Shown piece after piece: positions 33,448-42,634 of a DNA stretch of 64,000 nt. Position numbers and translations under genes: made by a program. The stretch covers positions 2,480,001-2,544,000 of the forward strand of contig AP024676.1 of NCBI GenBank assembly GCA_025998955.1, written 5' to 3'. Below the pieces are notes generated by a model. That model searched no databases and was not told the origin of the DNA. It was given only the letters and a program-made list of their open reading frames with translations. The DNA is from Candidatus Roseilinea sp. Its GTDB lineage: Bacteria > Chloroflexota > Anaerolineae > J036 > Brachytrichaceae. The stretch's first letter is position 1. Every line of letters starts with the position of its first letter.

Positions 33448-33918
33448 CTAGTTGCTGCGCGGTTCGATCTGTTCGAGTGTGTCTTTCCTTCTTCGGGCCG
33501 CATGGACGCGTTCGCTGATGCGCGCCAAGATGATCAACACGAACAAGATCAGCAACGTGCTGAAGACGCCGAGCACATAGGCCCCGACGCCGCAGGCCAT
33601 GCCGATTGCCGACACTGCCCAGATGCCGGCTGCCGTCGTCAGCCCGTGCGGCGTGTGCCGATCGCGGCGTTGGATGATGGTGCCTGCGCCGAGGAAGCCC
33701 ACGCCGGTGACGATCTGCGCAGCAACGCGACCCGGATCGCCCTCGCTGAAGGCGAACAGCGATAGCACGGTGAACAACGCGGCGCCCAGTCCTACCAGCA
33801 TATGCGTGCGCAGACCGGCCGAATGCCCCTGCAGCTCGCGTTCGAAGCCGATCAGCGACGAGAGCAATGCCGCAACGGCGACGCGCACGCATAGCTCGAT
33901 CTGTAGTTCGACAGCCAT
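33448..33918 (-). CDS. MgtC/SapB family membrane protein
   Basis: A 156-residue inner-membrane protein with four helices and the family signature LIGFERELQGHSAGLRTHMLVGLGAALF, IVTGVGFLGAGTIIQRRD and GLTTAAGIWAVSAIGMACG. MgtC-type proteins affect magnesium homeostasis and F-type ATPase control in some bacteria. The C-terminal soluble domain of longer forms is missing (short SapB type). Single gene. Confidence 0.93.
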   Translation of the reverse strand: MAVELQIELCVRVAVAALLSSLIGFERELQGHSAGLRTHMLVGLGAALFTVLSLFAFSEGDPGRVAAQIVTGVGFLGAGTIIQRRDRHTPHGLTTAAGIWAVSAIGMACGVGAYVLGVFSTLLILFVLIILARISERVHAARRRKDTLEQIEPRSN

Positions 33919-34005
33919 ACGCCCTACCTTGGAGGGCAGGTGAACGACCTGCGCTCACTCATTCCCGCGGGCGAAGCTGCCGGCAGCAAAATTCGTCATC
34001 CGCCG

Positions 34006-34989
34006 TCAGGTCCTCAGCGCGTCGAGCGCCATGAGCGCTGCGCCGATCACGCCGGCTTGCTCGCCCAACTTTGCTTCGACGATCTTGATCTTATCCAGGT
34101 CGGTCCGGTTGATGGCATGCTGCTTGGCCACGTCGCGAATCTGCGCCACCATCCATTCGCCCAGCCCTTCGATCACGCCGCCGCCATAAACCAGCATCTC
34201 TGGATCGAAGGCGTTGATCAGGCTGGCGGCATGCAGGCCAAGGTAGTAAGCCGCGCGGCGCAGCACCTCGAGCGTGAGCGGATCGTTCTTGCTGACGGCC
34301 TTTGCCAGCACGCTGCTGGTGATAGCGTCGTTGCCTTTCTCTTTGAGCAAATCGGGCAGCACGCTCTTGCGTCCGGCGGCAATGCCGGCGCGCAGGTCGC
34401 GGTCAATGGCGCTACGGCTGGCCAGCGCTTCGATGCCGCCGCGGATGCCGCCGCCAGGCGCGTAGGGGCCGTCGGCCAGGATGATCATGTGACCGACTTC
34501 GCCGGCACTCGAGCGCAAGCCGACCCACGGCTTGTCGTTGATGATGATGCCGCCGCCGATGCCTGTGCCGACGAACACCGCGATCATGCTGTGCACGCCC
34601 CGGCCCGCACCCACGCGGTGCTCGCCCACGGCTGCCACACGCACGTCGTTCGAGAGCGACACCGGCACCGCATGCCAGCGCCGCAGTAGCTTGGCGATCT
34701 CGACGTTGCGCCATCCGGGCAAGTTGGTGAGGCTGACCACTACGCCGTTGGCGCTATCTATGATGCCCGGCGCGCCGATGCCGATGGTGGCGATGCGGTC
34801 TTTCTTGAGCTTAGCCGCATCCAGCGCTTCGTCCATCGCTTTTTGGATGCGCTCGATAACGACTTCGGGGCCCTTCTCCGCCTGCGTGGTCTTCTTGGCC
34901 GCGGCGATCACGTTGCCTTGCGCGTCTACGACCGCGGCAAGGATTTTCGTCCCGCCCAGGTCTATGCCGATTGCGTATTTTGGCGCCAC
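34006..34989 (-). CDS. ROK family sugar kinase (glucokinase-like)
   Basis: A 327-residue protein. It has the phosphate-1 motif YAIGIDLGGTKILAAVVDAQG, ATIGIGAPGIID, NLPGWRNVEIAKLL, SLSNDVRVAAVGEHRVGAGRGV and MIAVFVGTGIGGGIIIND. The zinc-binding CxCGxxGCxE motif of many ROK members is absent: the segment reads GGGIRGGIEALASRSAID. The protein probably phosphorylates glucose or a related hexose. I prefer the GTG at 34989 (GGAG 7 nt upstream) to an earlier in-frame start at 35022. Confidence 0.87.
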   Translation of the reverse strand: MAPKYAIGIDLGGTKILAAVVDAQGNVIAAAKKTTQAEKGPEVVIERIQKAMDEALDAAKLKKDRIATIGIGAPGIIDSANGVVVSLTNLPGWRNVEIAKLLRRWHAVPVSLSNDVRVAAVGEHRVGAGRGVHSMIAVFVGTGIGGGIIINDKPWVGLRSSAGEVGHMIILADGPYAPGGGIRGGIEALASRSAIDRDLRAGIAAGRKSVLPDLLKEKGNDAITSSVLAKAVSKNDPLTLEVLRRAAYYLGLHAASLINAFDPEMLVYGGGVIEGLGEWMVAQIRDVAKQHAINRTDLDKIKIVEAKLGEQAGVIGAALMALDALRT

Positions 34990-35044
34990 TGTGTATCTCC
35001 GTTGTCCTTCGTGATGTGCCAATTATCCAACCAGTGCCGGTAGC

Positions 35045-35061
35045 CCAGGCTTAACGCCTGG
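35045..35061. repeat. Small palindrome CCAGGC/GCCTGG downstream of the divergent ROK/DUF1624 spacer
   Basis: CCAGGC TTAAC GCCTGG, flanked by GGTAG and ACCTACC that extend the pairing imperfectly. The rest of the spacer (35062-35301) holds nothing I recognise. Confidence 0.4.
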
Positions 35062-35301
35062 ACCTACCCGTTGATTGCAGCGACGCTTCATCACGCTATA
35101 ACCACTTGCCATCACACCGCGCGTGCCGCATTGATCCGTGGGCTACCGATTGATGATTGAACCCAGATTGCGCCGAATGCGTCGAAAGCCTTGGTCGTCT
35201 TCATCCATCGCGACGGCTTGGCACTGGATAATATAATGAGTGTTCGAGGGGAAAGATCAAGGCATTTCACTTCAACCTACGCTTTGATCTCCAAGGGCTG
35301 A

Positions 35302-36483
35302 ATGAGCCTTCATCAATCGGCTGACCAATGTGCCACGTCTATGCCGGGAAGCGCGTTGGCGCTTGCCCAGAATTCGCAGGTGGGCGTTCGAACCGCCCGG
35401 ATCGAAGCCTTCGACGCCTTACGGGGAATAGCGCTCATTGCAATGGCTCTCGACCACGCCGCGTATTTCACACAAGTCGGCATAGTGGCCGAATTCCATC
35501 AGGGTATAGATTTGTATCTGGAAACTTGGCCACATTGGCTGACCGGATTGCTCACGAACATCGCTGCGCCCACGTTTTGGTTTCTCGCCGGTTTCAGCCT
35601 AGCCTTGTTTGTGCAGGGAAGCCGGCTAAAGGGGGAGTCGGAATGGGCAATCACGAGGTTTCTACTGATTCGTGCAGGCATCATCGCTCTGTTCGATCTC
35701 ACCGTTGGCGCTATCTGGGGTTTCTCGTTCAACGTGCTTTCCAGCCTAGCTGTTTCGATCGCCATCATGTCCATGATGCGATTCCTGCCGAGTTGGCTCA
35801 TTGCTTGTCTAGGGGCAACCACGATGGTCGGCTACGAATGGCTGTGGATGCATTTAGGTGACTCGAGTTCCACCCATGTGAGTCTTTGGTCTGCCATTTG
35901 GATCACACCGAACAATGGACTGCCTTCGCCGGTTCCATTCCCGGTGCTGGGGTGGATTGGATTGATGGCCTTGGGATACGCCCTGACCGTCACGCTGCGT
36001 GAGAAGCAGTTGCTGCAATCGCCTCGCCCGTGGCTTACGATTGCCCTTGCCCTGCTTATCTTGTGGCTCGTCATGCGGCTTGCCAATGGTTACGGCAATA
36101 TCAATCAATACAATTCAAACCAACCGTGGCACTACTTCCTGATAATGAGCAAAGATCCTATTAGCTTGGCTTACCTGACTTTCAACCTTGGCTGGATGTG
36201 CTTTATTTTGGTAGGGCTACTCCGCTTCCCACATCTGAAACAGTCACAGCTATTCAGCTTGGCTGTCCTTTTCGGGCAGACCCCCTTGCTTTTCTTTGTG
36301 TCACATATCTTGATCTATCGAATTCTAGGGAAGGTCGCAATTAGACTGGGAATGTTGGAGGGTTTTGGCATAGTGCGAGCCTATCTGATATGGGTTGCCG
36401 GTTTATGCATTCTGGTGCCGTTGTGCATGATCTTTCGCCACGCCAAGCGTCGTTACCCAACCAGCGTGCTGCGCTATGTGTGA
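35302..36483 (+). CDS. DUF1624-like integral membrane protein (heparan-alpha-glucosaminide N-acetyltransferase fold)
   Basis: A 393-residue protein with about ten membrane helices. The family motif is RIEAFDALRGIALIAMALDHAAYF near residue 32, the conserved DALRG and H. PFPVLGWIGLMALGYALTV and TPLLFFVSHILIYR follow the DUF1624 pattern. Members are acyltransferase-like; the donor and acceptor are unknown. The coding sequence is visibly richer in A/T and in rare codons than its neighbours, which suggests later arrival by transfer. There is a spacer of 160 nt after it with no feature. Confidence 0.8.
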   Translation: MSLHQSADQCATSMPGSALALAQNSQVGVRTARIEAFDALRGIALIAMALDHAAYFTQVGIVAEFHQGIDLYLETWPHWLTGLLTNIAAPTFWFLAGFSLALFVQGSRLKGESEWAITRFLLIRAGIIALFDLTVGAIWGFSFNVLSSLAVSIAIMSMMRFLPSWLIACLGATTMVGYEWLWMHLGDSSSTHVSLWSAIWITPNNGLPSPVPFPVLGWIGLMALGYALTVTLREKQLLQSPRPWLTIALALLILWLVMRLANGYGNINQYNSNQPWHYFLIMSKDPISLAYLTFNLGWMCFILVGLLRFPHLKQSQLFSLAVLFGQTPLLFFVSHILIYRILGKVAIRLGMLEGFGIVRAYLIWVAGLCILVPLCMIFRHAKRRYPTSVLRYV

Positions 36484-36644
36484 ACGTGCGCGCTCGCGCT
36501 GCTTGCGCCAAAGGGGGAGCACGCGACGATGCAAACGCAGAGGCGCGCTGAGCGGAGCGGTGATGCGCAGGTCGAACGTTGGCCTGCCCGTTCGGTTAGC
36601 TCGCTGGTTCAGCGGTGGGCGCTCTTACCACCACCCAGTCCACA

Positions 36645-37877
36645 TTAACTTCCCGTCGAAGCGCGCTCGGCTAACGGCGCGTCGAGGTGCTGCAGCACTA
36701 CGCGCGCCAGCCGTGCGATGCCCTCTTCGATCGTCGCCTCGTTGGCCTGCGAGTAGCTCAGCCGCATATAGCGCCGGCCGTCGCCATCGGTGAAGAACGG
36801 CGCACCCGGCAGAAAGCTCACCTTCTGTTCCACAGCGTCTTTGAGGATCGCCATCGAGTCTGCCGCTTCCGGCAGCGTGACCCAGATGAACATGCCGCCC
36901 TGGGGCCGTGTGAACGGAATGTCCGGCGGCAAGCAGCGTTCCAGCGCCGCGATCATCACGCGCGCCTGCGACGCATAGCCAGCGCGGATGCGCGCGATAT
37001 GCTCGGCGATCGGGTTGGAGATCAGGTAGCGATGCAGCACGCGCTGTGCGAAGTTGTTCGAGTGAAAGTCTGCGCCTTGCTTAGCGATGACGATTTTCGC
37101 CATGATCTCCTTTGGCGCGATCAGCCAGCCCAAACGCAAGCCGGGTGCGACGATCTTGGAGAACGAGCCGAGCAGGACGACCCGATCCTGCAGGTAGGCG
37201 CGCATCGGCGGTGCGCTTTCGCCGGCGAAGCCGAGTTCGCTATATGGATCGTCCTCGACCAGGAGTACGTTGCGCCGGCAGATCACATCGGCGATGGCGC
37301 GCCGGTTGGCCTCGGTGTACGTGATGCCCGTTGGGTTCTGATAGTTGGGCGTGATGATGACGAACTTGGTGCGATCGGCGTGCGCATGCAACATACGATC
37401 CAGCTCATCTACGTCCAAGCCTTCGTTGTCCAGCGTCACGCCGGCAAAGCGCGGTTGATACATGGAAAGCGCGTGGATTGCGCCTTGGTAGCCCGGACGC
37501 TCGTTGATCACCACGTCCCCCGGGTCGAGCAACACCTTGCCCAGCAGGTCGAGGCCCTGCTGCGAGCCGCTGGTGATGAGGATCTCCTCGATGGGGATGT
37601 CCAGGCCGAAGCGCTGCTTGTAGCGTGCGGCGATCCACTCGCGCAGGGGCGGATAGCCCTCACTTACGGCGTACTGCAACACATTGGCGGCGTCCTCGCG
37701 CAGCACGGCTTCGGTCGCAGTGATCAGCGCTTCGGCAGGGAAGAGCTTGGGGTTGGGCAAACCGCCAGCAAAAGAGATGAAGCCGGGGCCGCCGGCGTTC
37801 TTGAGCAATTCGCGCACCAGCGAAGGCCGCATGTTGCGCATACGTTCGGCGAACAAGGATTCGGTGTCAAGAGGCAT
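36645..37877 (-). CDS. PLP-dependent aminotransferase (2-aminoadipate/aromatic type, fold I)
   Basis: A 410-residue fold-I aminotransferase. It has LRNAGGPGFISFAGGLPNP-like opening, EILITSGSQQGLDLLGKVLLDPGD, FVIITPNYQNPTG, LLVEDDPYSEL, the PLP lysine in LLGSFSKIVAPGLRLGW and a late RLSYSQANEATIEEGIARLA. This fits the 2-aminoadipate/kynurenine aminotransferase (LysN/KAT) branch. The substrate is not fixed. Divergent from the amidohydrolase gene, with short leaderless promoters on both sides. Confidence 0.9.
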   Translation of the reverse strand: MPLDTESLFAERMRNMRPSLVRELLKNAGGPGFISFAGGLPNPKLFPAEALITATEAVLREDAANVLQYAVSEGYPPLREWIAARYKQRFGLDIPIEEILITSGSQQGLDLLGKVLLDPGDVVINERPGYQGAIHALSMYQPRFAGVTLDNEGLDVDELDRMLHAHADRTKFVIITPNYQNPTGITYTEANRRAIADVICRRNVLLVEDDPYSELGFAGESAPPMRAYLQDRVVLLGSFSKIVAPGLRLGWLIAPKEIMAKIVIAKQGADFHSNNFAQRVLHRYLISNPIAEHIARIRAGYASQARVMIAALERCLPPDIPFTRPQGGMFIWVTLPEAADSMAILKDAVEQKVSFLPGAPFFTDGDGRRYMRLSYSQANEATIEEGIARLARVVLQHLDAPLAERASTGS

Positions 37878-37885
37878 GATGCGCG

Positions 37886-37891
37886 ATGATA
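37886..37891 (-). promoter_or_regulatory. -10 box TATCAT, leaderless start of the aminotransferase gene
   Basis: Eight nt separate the box from the ATG at 37877. Confidence 0.45.
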
Positions 37892-37947
37892 CCGCTTGCG
37901 CGCGTTCATCCTCGCCCGGCTCGCCATGAACGTCGTGCGATGACCGG

Positions 37948-37953
37948 TATCAT
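37948..37953 (+). promoter_or_regulatory. -10 box TATCAT, leaderless start of the amidohydrolase gene
   Basis: Eight nt separate the box from the ATG at 37962. Confidence 0.45.
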
Positions 37954-37961
37954 CGGCTCCC

Positions 37962-39497
37962 ATGGCCATCCTGATCGAACACGTAGACGTCCTCGATCCG
38001 ACCGCGCCGCGCAGCACTGCGCGCGACCGATCCATCCTCATCGAAGGCAACCGCATCTCCGAAGTTGCACCATCGCGCGACCTCAATCTGACAGCGATCG
38101 CAGACCGCAAATCGCAAATCGGCAATCTAGAGGTCATCAACGGCCGCAACCTGCTCGCCATCCCCGGCTTGATCAGTGCGCACACGCACTCGCCGGAGAA
38201 CTACATGCGCGGCGCGACGGAATGCATGCCGCTGGAGCCGTGGCTGGTCTGGCTGTACGGCACGTGCGGCGAATATACCGCGCGCGACCATTACCTGTGC
38301 GCTGTGATGAGCGCAATCGAGATGTTGCTAAGCGGCGTGACCGGCTCGCTCGATCATCTGTGGCACGGCGGCCCGTGGCAGCGTGAATACCTCGACGCTG
38401 CGATGGAAGCCTATCGCGACAGCGGCATCCGGGCGACCGTGGCGCCGATGTACGACGATCACGACTACGTGCTCGACGCCGCCGACGCGCTGGGCTACGA
38501 CCTGCGCGGCAGCATCTATGGCCTGTCGCACGGCGGCTACCGGCCCGACCGCGACGACTATCGCCGCGGCGTGCTTCGCGACAACCTCGCCATGTTCGAC
38601 GACTGGATGCGCGACTGGCACCGCTCGTATGACGGCCGGCTGCAGACCTTCCTCGGGCCGGCCGCCGGCCAACTGGTGACCACCGAATGCCTGCAGTGGT
38701 CGCTGGAATTGGCACGCAAGCATGGCGCCGGCGTGCATATGCACTGCGTCGAGACGCGCGTGCAAGACTACTGCATCCGACGCGCGCGCGGCAAAACCGT
38801 CATTCACTGGTTATATGACGAAGGCCTGCTCTCGCCGGAGGTGACGCTGCCCCACAGCGTCTGGATTCGCAGTGCGGCTGACCTGGACCGGCTAGCCGAG
38901 CGGGGCGCGATCCCCGTACACAATCCGGCCGCCAACCTCAAGCTGGGCAGCGGCCTGATGGCGATGCGCGAGATGCTCGACCGTGGCATCACGGTGGCGC
39001 TGGGCGTGGATGGCGCATGTAGCAGCGACAACCAGAATTTGTTCGACGCGATCAAACTGGCCGCGCTGATCCACAACCTGAAGGATCACGATCCGAAGAC
39101 GTGGATCACGGCGCGGGAGGCGTTCGAGGCCGGCACGGTCGGCGGAGCGGCAGCCATGCTGCTAGGTGGCCAAGCTGGGCAGTTGTCGAGTGGTCAGTTG
39201 GCCGACATTGTGCTGCTGGACACGCGCAGCGCGTTACTCGCACCGATGAACGATGCCTACGGTATGCTGGTGCACTGTGAGACCAGCGCCTCGGTACGGC
39301 ACGTCATCGTCAACGGGCGAATCGTCGTGCGCGATCGCAAGCTGCTGACGATGGACATCGAGGCACTGGTGGCCGAGTTCTTCGAGCGCGCCGACACGTT
39401 GCCCTTCCGGCACCCGATTGACTCGAAGACGCAGAAGGACGTGGACGACTGCTGGGCGTTCTGGTGGAAGGTGATGGATTCGGTTACTTCAACGTGA
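37962..39497 (+). CDS. Amidohydrolase family protein (atrazine chlorohydrolase/deaminase-like)
   Basis: A 511-residue metal-dependent hydrolase of the ATZ/TRZ and cytosine/guanine deaminase-like superfamily. HxH motif LISAHTHSPENYMRGATE, HMHCVETRVQDY, VTLPHSVWI, and IPVHNPAANLKLGSGLMAMREML, then LGVDGACSSDNQNL carry the usual metal and catalytic residues. The substrate is unclear; a deaminase is the usual guess. Residues about 45-57 (ADRKSQIGN) look like an inserted AT-rich repeat. The 3' end overlaps the convergent beta-helix gene by 14 nt. Confidence 0.87.
   Translation: MAILIEHVDVLDPTAPRSTARDRSILIEGNRISEVAPSRDLNLTAIADRKSQIGNLEVINGRNLLAIPGLISAHTHSPENYMRGATECMPLEPWLVWLYGTCGEYTARDHYLCAVMSAIEMLLSGVTGSLDHLWHGGPWQREYLDAAMEAYRDSGIRATVAPMYDDHDYVLDAADALGYDLRGSIYGLSHGGYRPDRDDYRRGVLRDNLAMFDDWMRDWHRSYDGRLQTFLGPAAGQLVTTECLQWSLELARKHGAGVHMHCVETRVQDYCIRRARGKTVIHWLYDEGLLSPEVTLPHSVWIRSAADLDRLAERGAIPVHNPAANLKLGSGLMAMREMLDRGITVALGVDGACSSDNQNLFDAIKLAALIHNLKDHDPKTWITAREAFEAGTVGGAAAMLLGGQAGQLSSGQLADIVLLDTRSALLAPMNDAYGMLVHCETSASVRHVIVNGRIVVRDRKLLTMDIEALVAEFFERADTLPFRHPIDSKTQKDVDDCWAFWWKVMDSVTST
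38100..38132 (+). repeat. AT-rich word repeat inside the amidohydrolase gene
   Basis: CGCAAATCGCAAATCGGCAATC words interrupt an otherwise GC-rich N-terminal beta-sandwich region; read as ADRKSQIGNLE. Confidence 0.4.
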
Positions 39498-40878
39498 TCG
39501 GCGCATGAGCACGCGCCAGCAACCCGCCGAATTCCACGGCGCCGATGTCGCAGGCATCCGGCCGCAGCGCGTAGCGTTGATCGAAGGGGCTACAGTTCGT
39601 CGCAGCGTTGATGAGCGGGCTGCCGGCCAGCGGCAGATGAAACGCCGTGAAGCTGATCTGACGCGGCCCGAGTTTCGGATCCAGGCCCAGCCCGCTCTGG
39701 TCGCCCAGCCCGGCCAACAGACAACTGTTGTCGTTGCTGAAGTTGTAGCCGCCCGAGGTGACGGGCGTCCCATCGCCGTCGCAGTTGAGATAGTCGGGAT
39801 TGTCCAGCACGCTATTGCGCAGCAGCGTGGTTTCGCTGAAGCCGAAGTTGAACACGCCGTTGGTGTTGTTCTTCAGGGTGACGTTCACCAGCTCCAGCGT
39901 GCCGTTGTTGAAGATGCCGCCGCCTTTGCCATCGCTCGCGACATTGCCGCTGAACGTCGTGTTCACCACGCGCACCGGCGTGCCCACGCCGGAGACGTTG
40001 AGTGCGCCGCCCTGCGTCGCCGCGGTGTTGTCGGTGAACGAGGCGTGCTGCACGGTCAGCGTCCCGCCGGAGCGACCGAGGCCGGCGCCCGATGTCGCCG
40101 TGTTCTTGTCGAAGGCGGTATGGGTCACCGTGATGACGCTGCTGTCGTTGTTCATGTAGAAACCACCGCCGAACATCTGGGCCTTATTGGTCGAGAAGAC
40201 CGTGTTAACTACGTCGGCCCGCGCGCTGCCGCCCACGAATAACCCGCCGCCGTAGCGCGCTTCGTTTTGCGTGAAGACGCTGCCGGTCACCGCGATATTT
40301 CCCAGGCTGGCGATCGCACCGCCATAGCCCACGCCGAGCGGCGCTTTGTTCTTGCTGAACGTCCCCTGGCTGACGACGAGGACGCCACCGGCGGCGTTGT
40401 AGATCGCCCCACCGTTGCCGGATGTGCTGTTGCTGTCGAAGATCACGTTCGCCAAGACGACTTCGCCCTGGTTGTAGATCGAGCCGCCGTTGGCGAAGTT
40501 GCCGCGCGTCAGGGTGATCCGTCGCAGCGTTAGGCGCGCACCGGGCTGCACCAGAAAGTGCTGGCGCAGGTTCTCGCCATCGAGCATGATTAGGCCGTTG
40601 CCATCCACCTCGGTGTCGGTGCTGATGACGTAGGTGTTCGAGACGATCGTGACCGGCCCTGGCCCACAGTTGAAAGTCACCCAACCGCCGCCGGCCAGCG
40701 CTGCCTGCAACGCACCGCCGGTGCAACTGGCCGGCGTGCCGTCGCCGACGACGCCACCGTGAACCGCACTGCCCTCGGCGCGCAGGACCGCCGCCGGAAG
40801 CAGCGCCAGCGCAGCGATCAGCACCGCGCTTACAACACACAAGGACAACGACACACGAAAGACCGGGGATCGGTTCAC
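39484..40878 (-). CDS. Secreted right-handed beta-helix protein with polymorphic-membrane-like repeats
   Basis: A 464-residue protein with a signal peptide (SLSLCVVSAVLIAALALLPAAVLRAEG). It is followed by many parallel beta-helix turns: GGSIYNQGEVVLANVIFDSNS, GGAIYNAAGGVLVV, GGGFYMNNDSS, GGALNVSG, GGGIFNNGTLEL. The GGA-I and FxxN turns resemble chlamydial polymorphic outer-membrane repeats and choice-of-anchor secreted proteins, here surface or extracellular with no enzyme motif seen. The GTG at 40878 has AGGAGG 7 nt upstream. It overlaps the convergent amidohydrolase by 14 nt at the 3' ends. Confidence 0.88.
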   Translation of the reverse strand: MNRSPVFRVSLSLCVVSAVLIAALALLPAAVLRAEGSAVHGGVVGDGTPASCTGGALQAALAGGGWVTFNCGPGPVTIVSNTYVISTDTEVDGNGLIMLDGENLRQHFLVQPGARLTLRRITLTRGNFANGGSIYNQGEVVLANVIFDSNSTSGNGGAIYNAAGGVLVVSQGTFSKNKAPLGVGYGGAIASLGNIAVTGSVFTQNEARYGGGLFVGGSARADVVNTVFSTNKAQMFGGGFYMNNDSSVITVTHTAFDKNTATSGAGLGRSGGTLTVQHASFTDNTAATQGGALNVSGVGTPVRVVNTTFSGNVASDGKGGGIFNNGTLELVNVTLKNNTNGVFNFGFSETTLLRNSVLDNPDYLNCDGDGTPVTSGGYNFSNDNSCLLAGLGDQSGLGLDPKLGPRQISFTAFHLPLAGSPLINAATNCSPFDQRYALRPDACDIGAVEFGGLLARAHAPITLK

Positions 40879-41017
40879 AGTTGGACCTCCTTGTCTGGCG
40901 TTACACAGCGATTGCAAATCGAGGCGAACTTTATCTCGGTCGTCTGCGGTTTGGACCGCTCGGCAGAGTTGCACGGTCTGCTGTGTAACGTGACCTGCTT
41001 GACTTGTGGTGATTATC

Positions 41018-41617
41018 TTACGCTTCGGTGATCACGTCATCCAACAGCACATCGAACGGTGTGAGGGGAATCGCCTCGACCCGTTGTAACTCGAACGCCA
41101 GGCCGATCTTGGGTGTGCCGACGCGGATGCGTTTCAGAAAGCGATCGTAGAAGCCGGCGCCATAGCCGATGCGCGCGATCCTACCACTGGTCTCCGCCCC
41201 TTCAGAGGAGGAGCGGGGGGTAAGATGGGCGAACGCCACCAGCGGCGCGAATACCAGGTCTATTTCGTTCAGCGGCACCGGCTGTAGCACCTTCGGCGTG
41301 CGCAGATCCCATTTGCCAAAGTGAAACGCATCAGGAGCGAGCGACGTGATTTGCGTGCATGGCGTCTCGTCGCTGTTCTTCACGAAGACCGGCGCGACCA
41401 CCCGCTTGCCGCGCGACAGCGCATGTGCGATGATCGCGCCGGTGTCTACCTCGCTCTGGAACGAGAGAAAGATATGGATCGTCCGCGCCGAGCGGTAGGC
41501 CGGCAGCGCCAGCGCTTTGGCGCAGATGCGCGCGCTCCATTCGGCGCGCAGGTCGGCCGGCGCGGCGTCGCGCAACGCGCGGATACGTCGGCGGATGTCA
41601 GCCTTCGACTGGGACAC
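41018..41617 (-). CDS. 5-formyltetrahydrofolate cyclo-ligase
   Basis: A 199-residue enzyme converting 5-formyl-THF to 5,10-methenyl-THF with ATP. It has KADIRRRIRALRDAAPAD, IHIFLSFQSEVDTGAII, RGKRVVAPVF, and IARIGYGAGFYDRFL, the substrate and nucleotide site. Between LVAFAH and IARIGYG an extra segment (LTPRSSSEGAETSGR) interrupts the usual short FDxxGxRLGYG join; it seems to come from an inserted repeat. Starts with GTG. Divergent from the PfkB gene. Confidence 0.9.
   Translation of the reverse strand: MSQSKADIRRRIRALRDAAPADLRAEWSARICAKALALPAYRSARTIHIFLSFQSEVDTGAIIAHALSRGKRVVAPVFVKNSDETPCTQITSLAPDAFHFGKWDLRTPKVLQPVPLNEIDLVFAPLVAFAHLTPRSSSEGAETSGRIARIGYGAGFYDRFLKRIRVGTPKIGLAFELQRVEAIPLTPFDVLLDDVITEA
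41188..41226 (-). repeat. In-frame insert in the 5-formyl-THF cyclo-ligase gene
   Basis: CCCCCCGCTCCTCCTCTGAA on the minus strand, followed by GGGGCGGAG, forms a loose hairpin and adds the residues LTPRSSSEGAETSG before the conserved RIGYGAGFYD. Confidence 0.4.
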
Positions 41618-41683
41618 GGTGTGACAGCGTGATTGTAAGCCGGCGTGTTGCCGGTCGGTCGCGTATAGTCAACATCCTCGATC

Positions 41684-42529
41684 ATGACCAACCCCATCCT
41701 TGTCGTCGGCTGCGTCTCGTTAGACACTTTGCACATCGGCGGGCACACCTATCAGACCATCGGCGGTGCCGGCCTTTATACCGCGTTGGCAGCGCGGTGC
41801 GCCGGTGTACATGCCACGCTGCTCGGACCTCGGCCCAGACAGCTCTCTCCCTTGCTGGCGCCGGTTGCCAGGCGGCTCGACTGGATCGGCCCCGAAGTGC
41901 CGCCGGACACGTTGCCGCATTTGGAGATTATGCATCACGGCGAAGGCCGGGCGACGCTGGTCGGCGCATCGTGGGGCGCGGAGTCGCAACTGACGATCGA
42001 ACACTTGCCCGATGACCTCTCGCGCTATGCCTTCGTGCACATCGCCGCGCTCAGCTCGGCGCAGAAGATGCTCGACTTCCTCCACGCTTGCCGCGCGCGG
42101 GGGGCGCAGCGCATCAGCGCCGGCACGTATTACCGCATCGTGCAAAACGAGCCAGCCACCGTGCGCGCTATCTTTGAGCAGGCCGACTTGTTCTTCATGA
42201 ACGAGAATGAGGCGATCGGCTTGTGGGGCTCGCTGCGGGTAGCCGGTCGCGTCTCTACGCGCACCCGCGAGGGCGCCCTGCTGTTCATCACCTTCGACCG
42301 GCGCGGCGCGATCGTGATCGCCGGAGACCAGGCCACGCCGCTCCCTGCCGACCCGGCGGACGAGCTCGACCCGACCGGCGCCGGCGATACCTTCTGCGGC
42401 GCGACCCTGGCCGGCCTAGCGCGAGGCGAAGACCCGATCACCGCCGCTTCGTATGCGACGGTGCTGGCCGCACGCAAGATCGAACATATCGGGCCGGCGT
42501 TTCTGCTAGGATTGCCGTCGCTCGAGTAG
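41684..42529 (+). CDS. PfkB-family carbohydrate kinase
   Basis: A 281-residue ribokinase-fold kinase. It begins ILVVGCVSLDTLHIGG and has QTIGGAGLYTALAARCAG and the PfkB C-terminal signature LDPTGAGDTFCGATLAG with the catalytic Asp. The substrate is unknown. A TATAGT at 41664-41669 could be its -10 box with a 14-nt leader. The reading frame is intact and of normal length. Confidence 0.92.
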   Translation: MTNPILVVGCVSLDTLHIGGHTYQTIGGAGLYTALAARCAGVHATLLGPRPRQLSPLLAPVARRLDWIGPEVPPDTLPHLEIMHHGEGRATLVGASWGAESQLTIEHLPDDLSRYAFVHIAALSSAQKMLDFLHACRARGAQRISAGTYYRIVQNEPATVRAIFEQADLFFMNENEAIGLWGSLRVAGRVSTRTREGALLFITFDRRGAIVIAGDQATPLPADPADELDPTGAGDTFCGATLAGLARGEDPITAASYATVLAARKIEHIGPAFLLGLPSLE

Positions 42530-42634
42530 GTATGCTGACTACCCGGTTCGATGGTTAATCGTAGAGAAAACGCGCATCGCCCGACATAGAATCCCTGTGT
42601 TCAGCGAATCCATCTGTAAAAAAAATCCGTCGCT

